From Endomicrobium sp. (GTDB taxonomy: Bacteria > Elusimicrobiota > Endomicrobiia > Endomicrobiales > Endomicrobiaceae), in the NCBI GenBank assembly GCA_031262585.1, contig JAISHK010000004.1, positions 145,682 through 209,681 of the forward strand: 64,000 bases of DNA. Reading direction: 5' to 3'. Below the pieces are notes generated by a model, which had not been told where the DNA came from, ran no database searches, and worked only from the letters and a program-made list of their open reading frames with translations. This document shows, one piece after another, positions 10,761 to 23,700 of this stretch. Position numbers and translations under genes: made by a program. Positions within the stretch are counted from its first letter, which is position 1; each line of letters starts with the position of its first letter.

Positions 10761-13293
10761 TAACAGTTCTTGGAAAGTTTTATTTTCTTTGAAATTAACT
10801 ATAAAAATTCTTTTATACCATTTGTAGAAGAAAACATTTTAATCTTTCACCTAAAAATTAAAAAGATCCATAAAATCTATACTTAAATTAAATTTTGAGA
10901 TTCTTAACTTTGACAACAAATCTATATAATATTTATATGATTTTCGCTTCTTATACAATACAAAAATATTTTCATCTATATAATACAGCTATTTTTTGCA
11001 TTCATATATTTTTTTATTACAGTAAGAAGAGATAATAAAACACTATATTGTCTATTTTCTACTTAGTTATACTATCAGTATTTACTGACAAGAATGATAT
11101 TGCAAATATTTTAAAATATTAATTCCACAGTAATATCTATATCCATAAATTCAAACAATTGATCTAATTTTTATTCTAAAAGAAACATTTTTTTTCAATA
11201 TTATCATCTTTTTTATATAAATCTAGTAATCCCATACATTCAATTCATACTGTTTTTTAAAAAGTCAAAAAAACAGCAGTTTTATCACATAACTTCTTTA
11301 ACACTATTTTGTTTTTTGAAGAACAATTTATATGAAGTAACAGCATTCTAATTTTTTAAGTTATATAAATAACATCAGATTTAGATTTATTATAAACCAC
11401 TCTCTTAAAATACGCATTTACGCAAAAAACCACACCCCCATGACAAATATATCTTAAAAGCTTTATTAAGACTTTTTCGACACCTTTATATGAGGAATAT
11501 CAAAAAATTTGCAAAATTTAAGACAAATTCGTCTTCTTCCGAAAAACTAAGTATAATTACCATTACTTTTTCAATTGAACATCATCATAGACAATTCGCT
11601 ATCATACTAAAAAGAATAAACTGAAGAATAACAATAGTATCAATTTAATGATGTTTTTATTAAAGTTTTATCTATAATGTAACCCATAAATCTAATAATT
11701 TTTATAAAACTTTTATTATGCACTTAAATACTCTTTTATCTTTCTACAATAAAGGACACTGCTTCTTTCTAACGCTCGTACAATGCTAAAAACATTTTTC
11801 CATTTGAACAATTAAACACTTATTAAAAATAAATCTCTTTATAGTATTAAATAATTTTACTTAATTTCTAACAACGAAAACACAATTACTTTTTACAAGT
11901 ATATCAGTTTCAATTCTAAAACTATTCATATATTTGCACAATAATACAAACCTGCCATAAACCATACGTAGGTTCTATAGAATTTCGTCCTCCTTACTAA
12001 CACAATAAAACTCCCACCCATACATAACATATATTTGAAATTTTCTAAAAACATAAACTAAAATAAAACCAGTACTTAAATTGCCTAAAAAAATAAGAGA
12101 TACTGAAATACTTTTATTACCAATAATTTCAACAATTTTACAAATACTCGCTAAATGTCAAGGTGCCAAAAACTTAATCCCATCAAAACTAATAATTATC
12201 TTATTATATAAATATCTTCTATAATTTTTTCTTCATTTTTTTATATGTTTAAAGAACTTTAAAGATATTCTACCATTAATTACAACTATTTTACATTATT
12301 ATTGATACAATATAAATCGTATTCTTCTAAACCCCCGTCCAACTAAAATAAGTATGTCAAGATTAATAATATTAAAACCTTATATATTAAATAATAAATA
12401 TACAAAGAAAGTAAAACGACAAAATCAATTTTTTATAATTGACATTTAAAACAACATAATAATATTTAAGCTCACACAAAACAGAGCCTAGTAATTACAA
12501 TTATCCAAGTGTGATATACAATTGTATTTTTTGATTAAAAGATTTATAACAAGTTAATCATTCTAGAAGTTTGTAATTTTTTTAAAAAATTAATAAAATA
12601 AAGACAGGATAAAAAAATATCTCAAATTGCCAAATGTATTTTTGATATTTTTACTATACCAAACTCAAAAATACTAAAGGTTCAATTTATCATCTTTAAA
12701 TTTAAATTTTTATACTTTTGCTTTTGACGACGCACGACAGAACAAACCGGAAATAGAGTCTTTTGGTATGCTGTGTCTGTCTAGTTTCTACTCTTTACTC
12801 TTAGACCTATTTTAGCAATAAGAATAATTTTAGCAAACTCATTGAGCCAATCATTAGAAATATTAAAAACTTTTAAAATTTCACAATTCTCATTTTTTAC
12901 TCTATCAAAAATAAGTCTTTATACAAGATTTTTTGATTGTTCTAAAGCATCTTACTACAGCAACATTTTTTTCAGCATGTTCACCAAAAATATCTTCATT
13001 CCTTTCATATTTTTCACAAATATCATCGCCTATAGTTACAAAAAAACACTTCCGGAAGACATTTTCTAGGAATATCTTTTTCATAAGTTAAACTAAGATT
13101 TTCTTCTGAAAAGGTTTTACAAACAACAAATGGGGCAAAAAACTACAATATAAATGCAACTTCGTTGAATAGATCTTTCAAACTTCTTAGGTAATTTTTC
13201 TATATTTATAAGTTTTTTATTACATAGATAATTTTTCTTATAAATTTACTCTAAATTTTTTTATTTTACGCATTATTTACACAATATCTTGTT

Positions 13294-14208
13294 TTATTTT
13301 ATTGCTGTTTTCAAATATTTACGTCTTCTTGTTTCCAATTCATATACTAATGGAGCACAAATAAATATTGAAGAAAATACTCCAAGACATGTTCCAATAA
13401 TCATTACATAAGCAAAAGTATGTATAACTTCGCCACCAAAGAAAAACAGTGAACATGAAACAATAAAAACTGTTAAAGAAGTAACTACAGTTCTTACCAA
13501 AACATCATTAGTACTATTGTTAATAACGACACCAAAATCTTTCTTTGAATAGAATTCTAAATTTTCTTTTATTCTATCAAATAACACAATTGTATCATTT
13601 ATAGAATAACCAGCAATCGTAAGAAGGGCAGCAACAACCGTTATATTAACTTCTTTATTTACAAGCAACACAAAGCCAAAAGATATAATAATATCATGAA
13701 CAATGCCTACAACAGCAGAAAAACCCCATAAAACCGATTTAAATCTAAATCCAATATAAATAATCATACCTATAAAAGCAAATAGAAATGCATAAAATGC
13801 CCGTTTAAAGAAATATGCTCCAACTGTAGAACCAACATATTCAATCTTTTTGATTTCCATATTATTATTCGGAACTTTTGTACTAATCGCATCCTTTACT
13901 AAATTTTTAAACTCTTCTTGTGAATCAAATATTTGCTTTGTTCTTATCGTAATGAGATTTTCAGAACTTTGAAGTTCAAAAGAACTTATTCCAGAATTTT
14001 CAATAGCTCTACGAACATCTTGCAATGCAACATTCTCTTCCTGAAAAGAAATTTGCATAAGAATGCCACCTGTAAAATCAATGCCGTAATTAGGACCACC
14101 TCTATAAACAAAAACAATCATAGTCATTAAGATTAACAATACAGAAATTACGAAAATTTTAACATGATTACCAATAAAATCTATATTTACAGATTTAAAA
14201 AATTGCAC
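13294..14208 (-). CDS. secF: Protein translocase subunit SecF
   Basis: YRGGPNYGIDFTGGILMQI, AALLTIAGYSINDTIVLFDRIKEN motifs. Confidence 0.96.
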   Translation of the reverse strand: MQFFKSVNIDFIGNHVKIFVISVLLILMTMIVFVYRGGPNYGIDFTGGILMQISFQEENVALQDVRRAIENSGISSFELQSSENLITIRTKQIFDSQEEFKNLVKDAISTKVPNNNMEIKKIEYVGSTVGAYFFKRAFYAFLFAFIGMIIYIGFRFKSVLWGFSAVVGIVHDIIISFGFVLLVNKEVNITVVAALLTIAGYSINDTIVLFDRIKENLEFYSKKDFGVVINNSTNDVLVRTVVTSLTVFIVSCSLFFFGGEVIHTFAYVMIIGTCLGVFSSIFICAPLVYELETRRRKYLKTAIK

Positions 14209-14220
14209 TATAGTCTCCGG

Positions 14221-15648
14221 TTATATTTTTATTCTAACTAAAAAATTCTTTTCAAACAAAAATTCATATATAAGTTTCGTTACTGTTATGGCGGTAAACA
14301 TACTTATAATAAGACCTACTGAAAGAGTAACGGCAAAACCTTTTATAGGCCCTGTTCCAAACTGAAATAAAAAAACAGCCGCTATAAGAGTCGTGAAATT
14401 TGCGTCAAAAATAGTCCAAAACACTTTTTTATAACCAGCATCAACAGCCATCCAAACTGTTTTACCAACAGAAAGTTCTTCTCTTATTCTTTCCAGTATA
14501 AGCACATTTGCATCAACAGCCATAGCAAGTGTAAGAGCTATTCCAGCCACTCCTGGTAGCGTAAGAGTAAATTGAAAATACGACATTACAGCCATAAGTA
14601 TTATCAAATTTAAACCAAATGCTATATCGGTAATAATTCCTGACAATCTGTAGTAAATTATCATAAAAACGAAAACTATAATTATGCCTATAAAAGATGC
14701 CCAAAATCCATTTTTAATTGAATCATCACCAAGTGAAGGACCAACAATTCGTTCTTCTACCACATTTACATAAGCAGGAAGCGCACCAGCTCTCAAAATT
14801 GTGGCAAGTAACCTCGCATCTTCAGAATTAAAACCACCTTCTATTACACATCGCCCATCAGTAATTTTTGAACGAATTATGGGAGCAGATTGTATAATTC
14901 CATCAAGAACTATAGCTAAATGCCTTTCTCTATTTTTTTCAGTAATGTCAGCAAACATTTTTCCGCCCTCTCTGTTAAATTCTACAGAAACAACAGACTG
15001 TCCAAACTGACCACCAAATTCAACTTTTGCATTAGTAAGGACAGAACCCGTAAAAAGAGTTTTATTTAAAACATAATATCCCGAGCCTTCCTTATTTTCA
15101 AAAACAGACGCACCTTCAGGCATAATGGCCTTTATACCTGGATATGCTAAAGGATTTTGCCTATATTGCGCAGGTGTAATACCTTTTTCTGAAAGCAAAT
15201 CAAGTACTTTATTGGCCTCTTTACTTGTATTTACTATTTTAAATTCAAGCAAAGCAGTTCTTCCTATCAAATCTTTTGCAATTTCAGGATCTTTAATACC
15301 CGGCAATTGAACAACTATCCATTTTTCCCCTTGCTTGGCAATCATCGGCTCTACAACACCAAATTGATCTATTCTATTCCTTATAATTTCTATAGTTCTG
15401 TCCACAGCATCTTTAATTTTAATTTTATTATCTAAACTTGATGTATCCACTTCTAGAAGAATATGCGTGCCCCCTTTCAAATCTAATCCTAACTTCAATA
15501 TTTTAGATAAAATAGGATCTTTTTCTTTCACAGCTTGTTCTCTTTTTTCTTTAGACATTATAAACCAATTTACAGAAGGCCATAAAGTCCAAACTGAAAA
15601 AACTAAAACTATAAAAGTAATCCATAACTTCCAATTAATCTTACCCAT
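14221..15648 (-). CDS. secD: Protein translocase subunit SecD
   Basis: GLDLKGGTHILLEVD, RNRIDQFGVVEP, AMAVDANVLILERIREEL motifs; internal Met (MGKINWKL) is a better start than 15675. Confidence 0.96.
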   Translation of the reverse strand: MGKINWKLWITFIVLVFSVWTLWPSVNWFIMSKEKREQAVKEKDPILSKILKLGLDLKGGTHILLEVDTSSLDNKIKIKDAVDRTIEIIRNRIDQFGVVEPMIAKQGEKWIVVQLPGIKDPEIAKDLIGRTALLEFKIVNTSKEANKVLDLLSEKGITPAQYRQNPLAYPGIKAIMPEGASVFENKEGSGYYVLNKTLFTGSVLTNAKVEFGGQFGQSVVSVEFNREGGKMFADITEKNRERHLAIVLDGIIQSAPIIRSKITDGRCVIEGGFNSEDARLLATILRAGALPAYVNVVEERIVGPSLGDDSIKNGFWASFIGIIIVFVFMIIYYRLSGIITDIAFGLNLIILMAVMSYFQFTLTLPGVAGIALTLAMAVDANVLILERIREELSVGKTVWMAVDAGYKKVFWTIFDANFTTLIAAVFLFQFGTGPIKGFAVTLSVGLIISMFTAITVTKLIYEFLFEKNFLVRIKI

Positions 15649-15697
15649 TAAAACTTCTCCTTCTAATTTATACAATAGTGTTTCAAATATAAAACTT

Positions 15698-15817
15698 TCA
15701 AAGTGCTATCTTTACAAAAGACACTCTTGAAGTTAGTACAAACACACCATAGATAAAACCCGCAACTAAAATGTAAGTAAGGGATAAACTTAATGATAAA
15801 AAAAAGAATAAACACAA
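15698..15817 (-). CDS. Possible short membrane ORF (39 aa, TTG start) between yajC and secD
   Basis: LCLFFFLSLSLSLTYILVAGFIYGVFVLTSRVSFVKIAL, single strongly hydrophobic segment; no clear RBS; could be a decayed remnant. Confidence 0.25.
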   Translation of the reverse strand: MCLFFFLSLSLSLTYILVAGFIYGVFVLTSRVSFVKIAL

Positions 15818-15888
15818 ACTCAGGAATAATCAATCTAATTTTTTAAACTAATGTATTTTAGATTCTTAAAATCGAAAAGATATTTGCA

Positions 15889-16287
15889 CTATTTTTTAAC
15901 TACCTCAGGCACTCTCGCAGAAGTATTTTGTGCCTCTTTATTTATGACTGCAGCAATTGATTGTCTAGTCACTTGAATACAAACACCATCCGTAATTTTC
16001 AAATCAATCACATTTTCCTTCACAGAACTCACTGTACCATATACACCACCCGCTGTAATAACTTTATCATCTTTTTTCAAAGCATTTAACAATTTTTGAT
16101 GTTCTTTAGCCTTTTTCTGTTGAGGCCTTATCAAAAATAAATAGAAAAAAACAAAAATAAGGAATAAAGGCACTAATCCACCAAAGGACATTGCTCCGCC
16201 ACCAGATTGTGCATATGATAAAGACGGCAGCACAAGAGATCCAAATAAAAGTACCAACAAATTGATTAAATTAATACGATTTTTCAT
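15889..16287 (-). CDS. yajC: Preprotein translocase subunit YajC
   Basis: FYLFLIRPQQKKAKEHQKLLNALKKDDKVITAGGVYGTV motif. Confidence 0.95.
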   Translation of the reverse strand: MKNRINLINLLVLLFGSLVLPSLSYAQSGGGAMSFGGLVPLFLIFVFFYLFLIRPQQKKAKEHQKLLNALKKDDKVITAGGVYGTVSSVKENVIDLKITDGVCIQVTRQSIAAVINKEAQNTSARVPEVVKK

Positions 16288-16299
16288 CTTTCCTCATCT

Positions 16300-17430
16300 T
16301 CAATTTTTCGAATAATATTTTTCAAAAAATTCTTTTTTTGTTTTTAAAAATATGTTATCTTCAAGAGATTTTCTTATTTTAGACATTAAGTTTACCATAA
16401 AATGAACATTATGTAAAGATAGAAGAACCAAGTATAAAGTCTCTTGTGCTCTTATTAAATGATTTAAATATGCTTTTGTATATCCTATACATGCAGGGCA
16501 ATTACATTCAGTATCTAAAGGACTAAAATCATCCTTAAATTTCGCATTTCTAAGATTAATTTTGCCAAAACTAGTAAAAACTTGACCATTTCTTCCATTT
16601 CGTGTTGGAATAACACAATCAAACATATCTATACCATATTCAACACATTCCCATAAATCTTCAGGCATACCAATACCCATAAGATACCTTACTTTATTTT
16701 CAGGTATGCTAGGTAGAGTATTTTCCAAAACTCTATAAATATACTCTTTTGGTTCGCCTACAGAAACGCCGCCTATTGCATATCCAGTAAAATCAATATT
16801 TAACATTTCGTGAGTACTTTTTCTTCGTAAATCATTATATATCGATCCTTGTATAATGCCAAATAAAGTTTGAGTTTCATAAGAATTATCTTTACAAAAT
16901 TCTTTCTTACATCTTTTTGCCCATTTAAGACTTAATTCCATAGAATTCTTGGCATATTCATAATCAACAGGATATGGAGTACATTCATCAAAACACATTA
17001 TAATATCAGCACCTAAATCTTTTTGAATATTTATGGACTTTTCTGGAGAAAAAAAATGTTCAGAGCCATCTATATGAGATCTAAACTCCACTCCTTTTTC
17101 ATTAATTTTCCTAATATCATTTAAACTAAAAACCTGAAATCCACCAGAATCAGTAAGCATGGGACCATTCCAAGAATTAAACTTTTGTATTCCACCTGCC
17201 TTTTTTATTATTTCAACTCCAGGTCGCAAGTACAAATGATATGAATTTGCAAGTATTATTTGAGCACCTGTTTTGTTTAAAAGCTCAATACTTATTCCTT
17301 TAACAGTCCCCTGAGTTCCAACGGGCATAAAAGTTGGCGTATCAATAACACCTCTTTTAGTATAAACCCTCCCAAGTCGTCCTTCACATTCAGACGATTT
17401 TTTTATTAACTGATAAGTACCGCATTCCAT
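16300..17430 (-). CDS. tgt: Queuine tRNA-ribosyltransferase
   Basis: PTFMPVGTQGTVKG, LANSYHLYLRPG, MLTDSGGFQVFSL, FGIIQGS, GGVSVGEP, RYLMGIGMPEDL, Zn site CNCPAC. Confidence 0.97.
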   Translation of the reverse strand: MECGTYQLIKKSSECEGRLGRVYTKRGVIDTPTFMPVGTQGTVKGISIELLNKTGAQIILANSYHLYLRPGVEIIKKAGGIQKFNSWNGPMLTDSGGFQVFSLNDIRKINEKGVEFRSHIDGSEHFFSPEKSINIQKDLGADIIMCFDECTPYPVDYEYAKNSMELSLKWAKRCKKEFCKDNSYETQTLFGIIQGSIYNDLRRKSTHEMLNIDFTGYAIGGVSVGEPKEYIYRVLENTLPSIPENKVRYLMGIGMPEDLWECVEYGIDMFDCVIPTRNGRNGQVFTSFGKINLRNAKFKDDFSPLDTECNCPACIGYTKAYLNHLIRAQETLYLVLLSLHNVHFMVNLMSKIRKSLEDNIFLKTKKEFFEKYYSKN

Positions 17431-17535
17431 TATAGAATTTTACCCCTATAAACACATTATTAACACATTCAACAGCCTAAAGATCAGATATTATACTAAA
17501 TTTTAACTTTCTTATATAAAAATGTATAATTGCTT

Positions 17536-18231
17536 ATGAAAAAAAATTTAATACCTATTAAATTTTTACAAACACCTACTGATAACTCTATTACTATCAG
17601 AGATTTAAAGTCTTTCTGGGGGAAGGTTTTTACACTTATTTTAGAAAGGGAAAAACATTTTAAAAATATTTGGAAACAGAGCTGTGATGAAGAAATTTTT
17701 GCAGAACTTATATTTTGTCTTTTAACACCACAAAGCAGAGCTATAATATGCTGGAACGCAGTAAAAGAACTTATTGCTAAAAATATGTTACTTAACTTAA
17801 AAAGTACTGATATAGTCAAAATAATAAACAAAGTCAGATTTAAAAATAATAAAGCAAAATATATAATTAATGCAAGAGAATTGTTTACAATTAATAACAA
17901 AATCAAAATAAAAGAAAAAATTATGTCTTTTAAAGATATAATTAAATTAAGAAAATGGCTTATATTAAACGTTAAAGGTCTAGGATATAAAGAAGCCAGT
18001 CACTTTTTAAGAAATATAGGCCTAGGGAAAAATCTTGCAATACTAGACAGACATATATTAAGAAATCTTAAAATTTATGAAGTAATAGAAGAAGTACCAA
18101 AAACACTAACTACAAAAACTTATCTTGAAATTGAAAAACGCATGCAAAATTTTGCTAAAAGAACAAGAATTCCTATGTCGCACTTGGATATGTTATTCTG
18201 GTGCAAAAACACAGGTGGAATTTTTAAATAG
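17536..18231 (+). CDS. Ogg2-type 8-oxoguanine DNA glycosylase / AP lyase (HhH-GPD)
   Basis: FCLLTPQSRA, helix-hairpin-helix NVKGLGYKEASHFLRNIG followed by catalytic Asp in ILDRHILRNL; ATG 17536 preferred over TTG 17530. Confidence 0.85.
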   Translation: MKKNLIPIKFLQTPTDNSITIRDLKSFWGKVFTLILEREKHFKNIWKQSCDEEIFAELIFCLLTPQSRAIICWNAVKELIAKNMLLNLKSTDIVKIINKVRFKNNKAKYIINARELFTINNKIKIKEKIMSFKDIIKLRKWLILNVKGLGYKEASHFLRNIGLGKNLAILDRHILRNLKIYEVIEEVPKTLTTKTYLEIEKRMQNFAKRTRIPMSHLDMLFWCKNTGGIFK

Positions 18232-21200
18232 AATAATTCAAATCAAAATTATACAAGTTTTATTGTAAAACATTTTTGCCTTATTGTACTTAATATAATC
18301 CAAGGTTTTCATTTTGCTTTAATCGAAACAATAAAAATTTTATTACAGTATTTAAATCAACTATAAAAACAACAACTTTAACAACATTTTTAAAACTTCA
18401 CTGAACACTCTATTTTAAAAATCTTTACAAAATATTAATTATAAACATTCATGCTGCAAATATATTTATTTATATATAAAATAATAAAATTTTAAAGAAA
18501 AACAAATAAATATTAGTATAAAATAACATAGACGAAAATGAATATAAACAAAAAGAACAACATTCTGGCAAATTACCATTTTGTACAAAATGAACTTTAT
18601 ATTACAAAATATTATAAATAAAACAACACAGAATATATTAATTAATAATTAAAAATATTATATGTAACGCTGCTAATTCATAGAATCCACGTTAATATCT
18701 ATTCTCTATTCTCTTTAACTTATCCTTAATATTTTGAGATATTTTTGCTAATTTACTTAATGCTCTTGCGTTAAACATTCTAAAAATCTTATTCAAGCAA
18801 GACATGACTATATAATATAAATAACATCATTTCAAATCTTCAAAATTTCATACTGAGATAAAGGTTAATCTGATTTTTACATCGTATTGCTCTCATAAAC
18901 TCACATTATATCTGTCATATCAAAAACACTTTCTTTTAACATACTTTTTACTAGCTTAGTCACATTTCATTACAACCAAACGTTTCAATGCTACTTGACA
19001 ATAATGATGAATATATGCGGATTTTTGTATGATAATATTTCAAATACGACAAGGAAAACTTCTGTAGATATAAATGCAATAATAATGTCAATCACAACAA
19101 TCCTTTTCAAATAAAGTTTTTTTGAAGTAAGCAAAGTTTTTGAAATTGTACTTGAAGTTGATTTAGTTTTTTTATTTTCATCTTTCTTTTTTATAACTAA
19201 ATAGAAAATTTCAAACTTCATCACATTTTGTTGACTTCTATTCCTTTTTATATCTAATAAAGGACAATTCTTATCTTTGCAATAAAAACTCTTTTCAATT
19301 TAATGTATCAAAGACAAATCTTTTGCTGACATATCCGATATTTTTATTACTACATTTTCAATTATATTTATTATACTTTCAGCTTTCAACGAATTATTTT
19401 GTTAATTATAACAAAAATTGAAAATTGAAACGATATAATAGGTTTCGAAAAAAGATTATGAATACGAAGATAAGAAGGAAAAGGAGATAATGAAAAACTA
19501 CTAATTATTGCTTAAGCAACAATCAATTTACAAATGGGTATTCTTATTCACTATTTCTTTTATATTGATAAAACTAACCAGTAACCCATAGACTTTGACA
19601 AGAATTATAAGATTTATCTTTTACTTTGACATAAGAAATGTGTTTATAAAATATGTAATGATCTACAGTAACTTCATCATCTTTATGCTTTTCTAAAACA
19701 TCACATTTATTCTCATCTCTAACTAAAATTAAAATAACCATACTTTATAACTAAAGGCTATATTATATCTTTACAATCTTGTCAAAATCTATCGATATTC
19801 GCAACTATAACATTCTTTTTTGTAATTATTTTTTGTATTCGCTTATTCCGCTAATAAGTATCTTTTTTATCTCTGTAGTAAATTTTTAAAAGAAATGTCA
19901 TTTTTAATCAATATATCATCGTATAAATTTACAAATCAATTCCTTTTTTTATTTTTATCCATTTGTAGAACAAAACTTACTTAATAAAATTTTTACAAAA
20001 TTAACATTTATAAACTGTCTTAGAGTACTTTTAATGTAGTCTGAAATAAAATTATATTTACACATATAACCTTACAAAAATTCATAATCAATATTTAAAT
20101 TGTTTTTACATTTCCTCATTTTTTAAAATGTACCCAATCACTCAAAATTAAATGCACCATCATAAAATTAAAAATCGTCAGAAAATTTTTGAACAATAAA
20201 CAAAAAACTAAAATTTTAAAATCAAAACAAAAAAAACAATCTCTTGCCTCAATCTTTTTATATTTAAATAATCAAAAAAACAGATTAACTAAAAAAATAA
20301 CTAACATGTAAATTACTATCATATTTATATTATATATTCTTAATTTAATACATTTTGCTTTCACAAAACACAAAAAGATAATAAGATTATTATTTTTAAT
20401 AATATACAACTTTTATAAAAATTTATAATCAATAATTCCATCTATTTGAAAAACAATGATTTTTAAAGTTCCAATTTAAAGATTTCAATTTGCTTTAAGC
20501 TAAATTTAAATGCAACAAACCTTATTTTAGTCAATATCAAGTTTAGTCTCTAAAATCGATCTCATGGGAAACATCGTTTTCCTTGCATATCTTCTTAACT
20601 CTCTTTCATAAACTTTAAACAATTTCTTTCTAATTTTAATACTTCACTAAAAAAAACACTCTCTCTCATCTCTTTATTTTTTTATCTTCCTGAGCAAATG
20701 TTTTAGTGATTTTGTGAAAATCTATCTTTTTGTACAATACCTTTATTTTCTGTTTTCAGTTAACAATACTTTGGTTATTTTTAGAACAAACTATTATCGC
20801 AATTTTAATTTAGCCTAGACTAAATCCAAATAAAATTCATAAATTCTAATAATAATTTGTGAATTTTAATCCTTATGTTTCTATGCACATCTATAAAACT
20901 CATTAAAACTTCATCTGCTCTTATTTGTCGCTAAAAATTTCATTTTCAACTTTAACATTTTGGGAAATTGTATAATAACATTTTCTATAAAACTAACATA
21001 GTTTTTAGTAATTTTAAAAAATATTCTCCATTTTTGTGTTGACAACTAACTTTAAATATGTCTTTAAGCTATTTTAATACCATTATTAACTTTAATAACA
21101 TACTATTTTTCTTATTTTAACAATCCATTATAAAGTTTAGCACATACTATATACTACCACATTAATTTTTCTTTAAAAATTATTTTTCTCTAATTTTAAA

Positions 21201-21678
21201 TCAATTCTTGTTAAAATAATTTTTGCTATTTCTATCTATGATTTGTCAATCCTGTTAAAAACTTCATTATTTTAGTTTGCAAAATTGCTTAAAATAACAA
21301 AACAATATCAAAAAATTATTAAAATCTTTGTTTTTTCATTTTCAAAATCCTTAATTTAATTATAATTATATTAACTGTTGAAGTCAGCGGATTTAGTTTT
21401 ATTAATATTTTACGATGTTCAATTTTAGACTTTTTAAATAATGTTTATATCTCTATTTAGGCTCTAATACAAAATTAGAGACACTTCTTATTTAGTTAAT
21501 CATAAAATTATTTCATTATTCAAATGAAATCACAACACAACAATATAAAAACTTTTTAAAGTTAAAGCAAATTATAAAAATTGCTATTAAGATTGTTAAT
21601 TAATTTAATATTTTATATAATCCAAATATTGTGTTATATATGCTCGTTTATTAAATATTGCACTTAAGGAATAGGTAC

Positions 21679-22527
21679 ATGAATAACATAACTGAAACAC
21701 TTATTAATATTGCACTTAAAGAAGATGGAGTTCTCAATGATATTACTACTAAACATTTTGTTCCTAAGGATAAAAAGGCTTCTGCCGTATTAATTATAAA
21801 CAAACCGGGAATTCTTTGTGGTATAGACATTTTTATAAAAGTATTCAAAATGATAGATAAAAAGTGTAAAGTATCTTTGAAAAAAAAAGATGGTTCACTC
21901 GTTAAATCAGGTGACGAAGTTTTGCATATCGAGGGTCCTGCATGGACTATTTTATCAGGAGAAAGAACAGCCCTTAACTTCTTGCAGTATATGTCTGGTA
22001 TTGCTACTATGACAAACCAAATTGTTTCATCTGTGAACAACAATAAAGCGAAAATATACGATACTAGAAAAACTACTCCATGTTATAGAGAACTTGCAAA
22101 ATATGCTGTGAAGTGCGGTGGTGGAGCAAACCACAGAATGGGACTTCAGGATATGGTTCTTATAAAAGATAATCATTTAAAACTTATAAAAAATTTAGCA
22201 TACGAAATAGCTAAATTTAGAAAAAAGCATAAAAACATCCTTATTGAAATTGAATGTGAGAATAAAAACGAAGTTAAGCAAGCTTTAAACGTAAAAAGTG
22301 ATGTTATAATGTTAGATAACATGTCTCTTGAAAACATGAAAAAGATGATTAAATTTATAAGAAAAAGTTCAACAAAAGAATATAAACCTGAAATAGAAAT
22401 ATCTGGAGGACTAACTCCAAAAACTGCAAAAGTATTTTCAAAGCTTGACGTGGATAGAATTTCAATAGGTATGATCACACATTCTTCTGTTGCTTTGGAT
22501 ATAAGTTTAGAGATAACGATAAAGTAA
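21679..22527 (+). CDS. nadC: Nicotinate-nucleotide pyrophosphorylase (carboxylating)
   Basis: EDGVLNDITTKHF, ERTALNFLQYMSGIAT, DTRKTTPCYRELAKYAVKCGGGANHRMGLQDMVLIKDNHL, ISGGL motifs; ATG 21679 preferred. Confidence 0.96.
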   Translation: MNNITETLINIALKEDGVLNDITTKHFVPKDKKASAVLIINKPGILCGIDIFIKVFKMIDKKCKVSLKKKDGSLVKSGDEVLHIEGPAWTILSGERTALNFLQYMSGIATMTNQIVSSVNNNKAKIYDTRKTTPCYRELAKYAVKCGGGANHRMGLQDMVLIKDNHLKLIKNLAYEIAKFRKKHKNILIEIECENKNEVKQALNVKSDVIMLDNMSLENMKKMIKFIRKSSTKEYKPEIEISGGLTPKTAKVFSKLDVDRISIGMITHSSVALDISLEITIK

Positions 22528-22670
22528 ATATTGTAAAATTCTTTTTTCTAACCCCAACATACTTCTAGAAATAAAAAATAAGGAATACTTGTTGTATCAA
22601 GGGTTTAGTACATAAACAAATTAATATTTTAAAAAGTTAATTATAAAATAGAGGCTTCTTTAAAAAAAAT

Positions 22671-23477
22671 ATGTTCTCAAGAAAGAGTGTTAGTTTTTTT
22701 AATGAATGTGAAATTAAATCTAATATAAATAAGCAATTAAGCATATGTAAAATAATAAAGTATTATAAAAGTCTTTCATCAACACAAACCACAGTTAAAA
22801 GATTAGCAAGAAAAGGTTTTAAAGAAGGAACTGTTGTTATTGCAGAACAACAAACAAATAGCTATGGTCGTATAAAAAGAAAGTGGGATTCTAGATCCGG
22901 AGGATTATGGTTTTCTGTGCTTTTAAGACCACTAATGCGTCTTGAAGAAGTTTCTAGAATATCATTGTTGTTAAGCATTGCTTTAAGTATTACTCTTGAA
23001 AAAAATTACAAAGTAGACTCTGAAATAAAATGGCCGAATGATGTTCTTGTGTTTGGGAAAAAGATAGCGGGAATAATAATAGAGATATCTGCAGAACAAG
23101 ATTTAGTTAACTGGGTGGCAGTTGGTATCGGAATAAACATAAGTAATGATTTGCCTAAAAATTTAGAAGATACAGCTATTGCTTTAAAAACGATTTTAAA
23201 AAGGGGCATAAACAAGACAGAATTTTTTGCAGCATTGTTAATAAATTTTGAAAATCTATATCTTGATTTTCAAAAGAATGGCTTTAAACAATTTTTTAAA
23301 ATATATAATTCTAAAATCGCTTATAAGAACAGGTATGTGAATGTTAATTCTGGATATAATTCAATAATAGGTGTGAATTTAGGTGTAGATGAAAAGGGCA
23401 AACTTATTGTCAAAACCCATGATGGATTTGAACATATAGTGTCTGGAACTTTAAGAATAAATAATGAAAAAAACTAA
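22671..23477 (+). CDS. birA: Biotin--[acetyl-CoA-carboxylase] ligase
   Basis: AEQQTNSYGRIKRKWDSRSGGLWFSVLLRP, KWPNDVLVFGKKIAGIIIE, VGIGINIS motifs; no N-terminal HTH evident. Confidence 0.93.
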   Translation: MFSRKSVSFFNECEIKSNINKQLSICKIIKYYKSLSSTQTTVKRLARKGFKEGTVVIAEQQTNSYGRIKRKWDSRSGGLWFSVLLRPLMRLEEVSRISLLLSIALSITLEKNYKVDSEIKWPNDVLVFGKKIAGIIIEISAEQDLVNWVAVGIGINISNDLPKNLEDTAIALKTILKRGINKTEFFAALLINFENLYLDFQKNGFKQFFKIYNSKIAYKNRYVNVNSGYNSIIGVNLGVDEKGKLIVKTHDGFEHIVSGTLRINNEKN

Positions 23478-23700
23478 AATATTTTTTATATTCTTTTTGT
23501 ATTAGATATTTTAATTGAGTGTATTGATTGTTATACTTGTTTGTAATACAATGACGTTTTTACAATTTTTATTCTTTTTTATTTAAATATAAAAGTTTAT
23601 AATATAATTTTAAAGATTCATAAATTAAGTTAAAAAAATATTAATAATTTTTGAAAAAAGTCTATGAAAATGCAAAAAATGTAAATAAAGGGGTTTTAAT

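Noticed and set aside
18850-18885. CTGAGATAAAGGTTAATCTGAT considered as a TPP riboswitch core
   Set aside because: Only the CTGAGA-like element is present; flanking helices and conserved residues missing and no downstream gene.
18991-19224. 77-aa minus ORF (MMKFEIFYLVIKKKDENKKTKSTSS...)
   Set aside because: Low-complexity Lys/Ile-rich single-TM peptide in a decayed gap; no RBS or homology cue, so not called.
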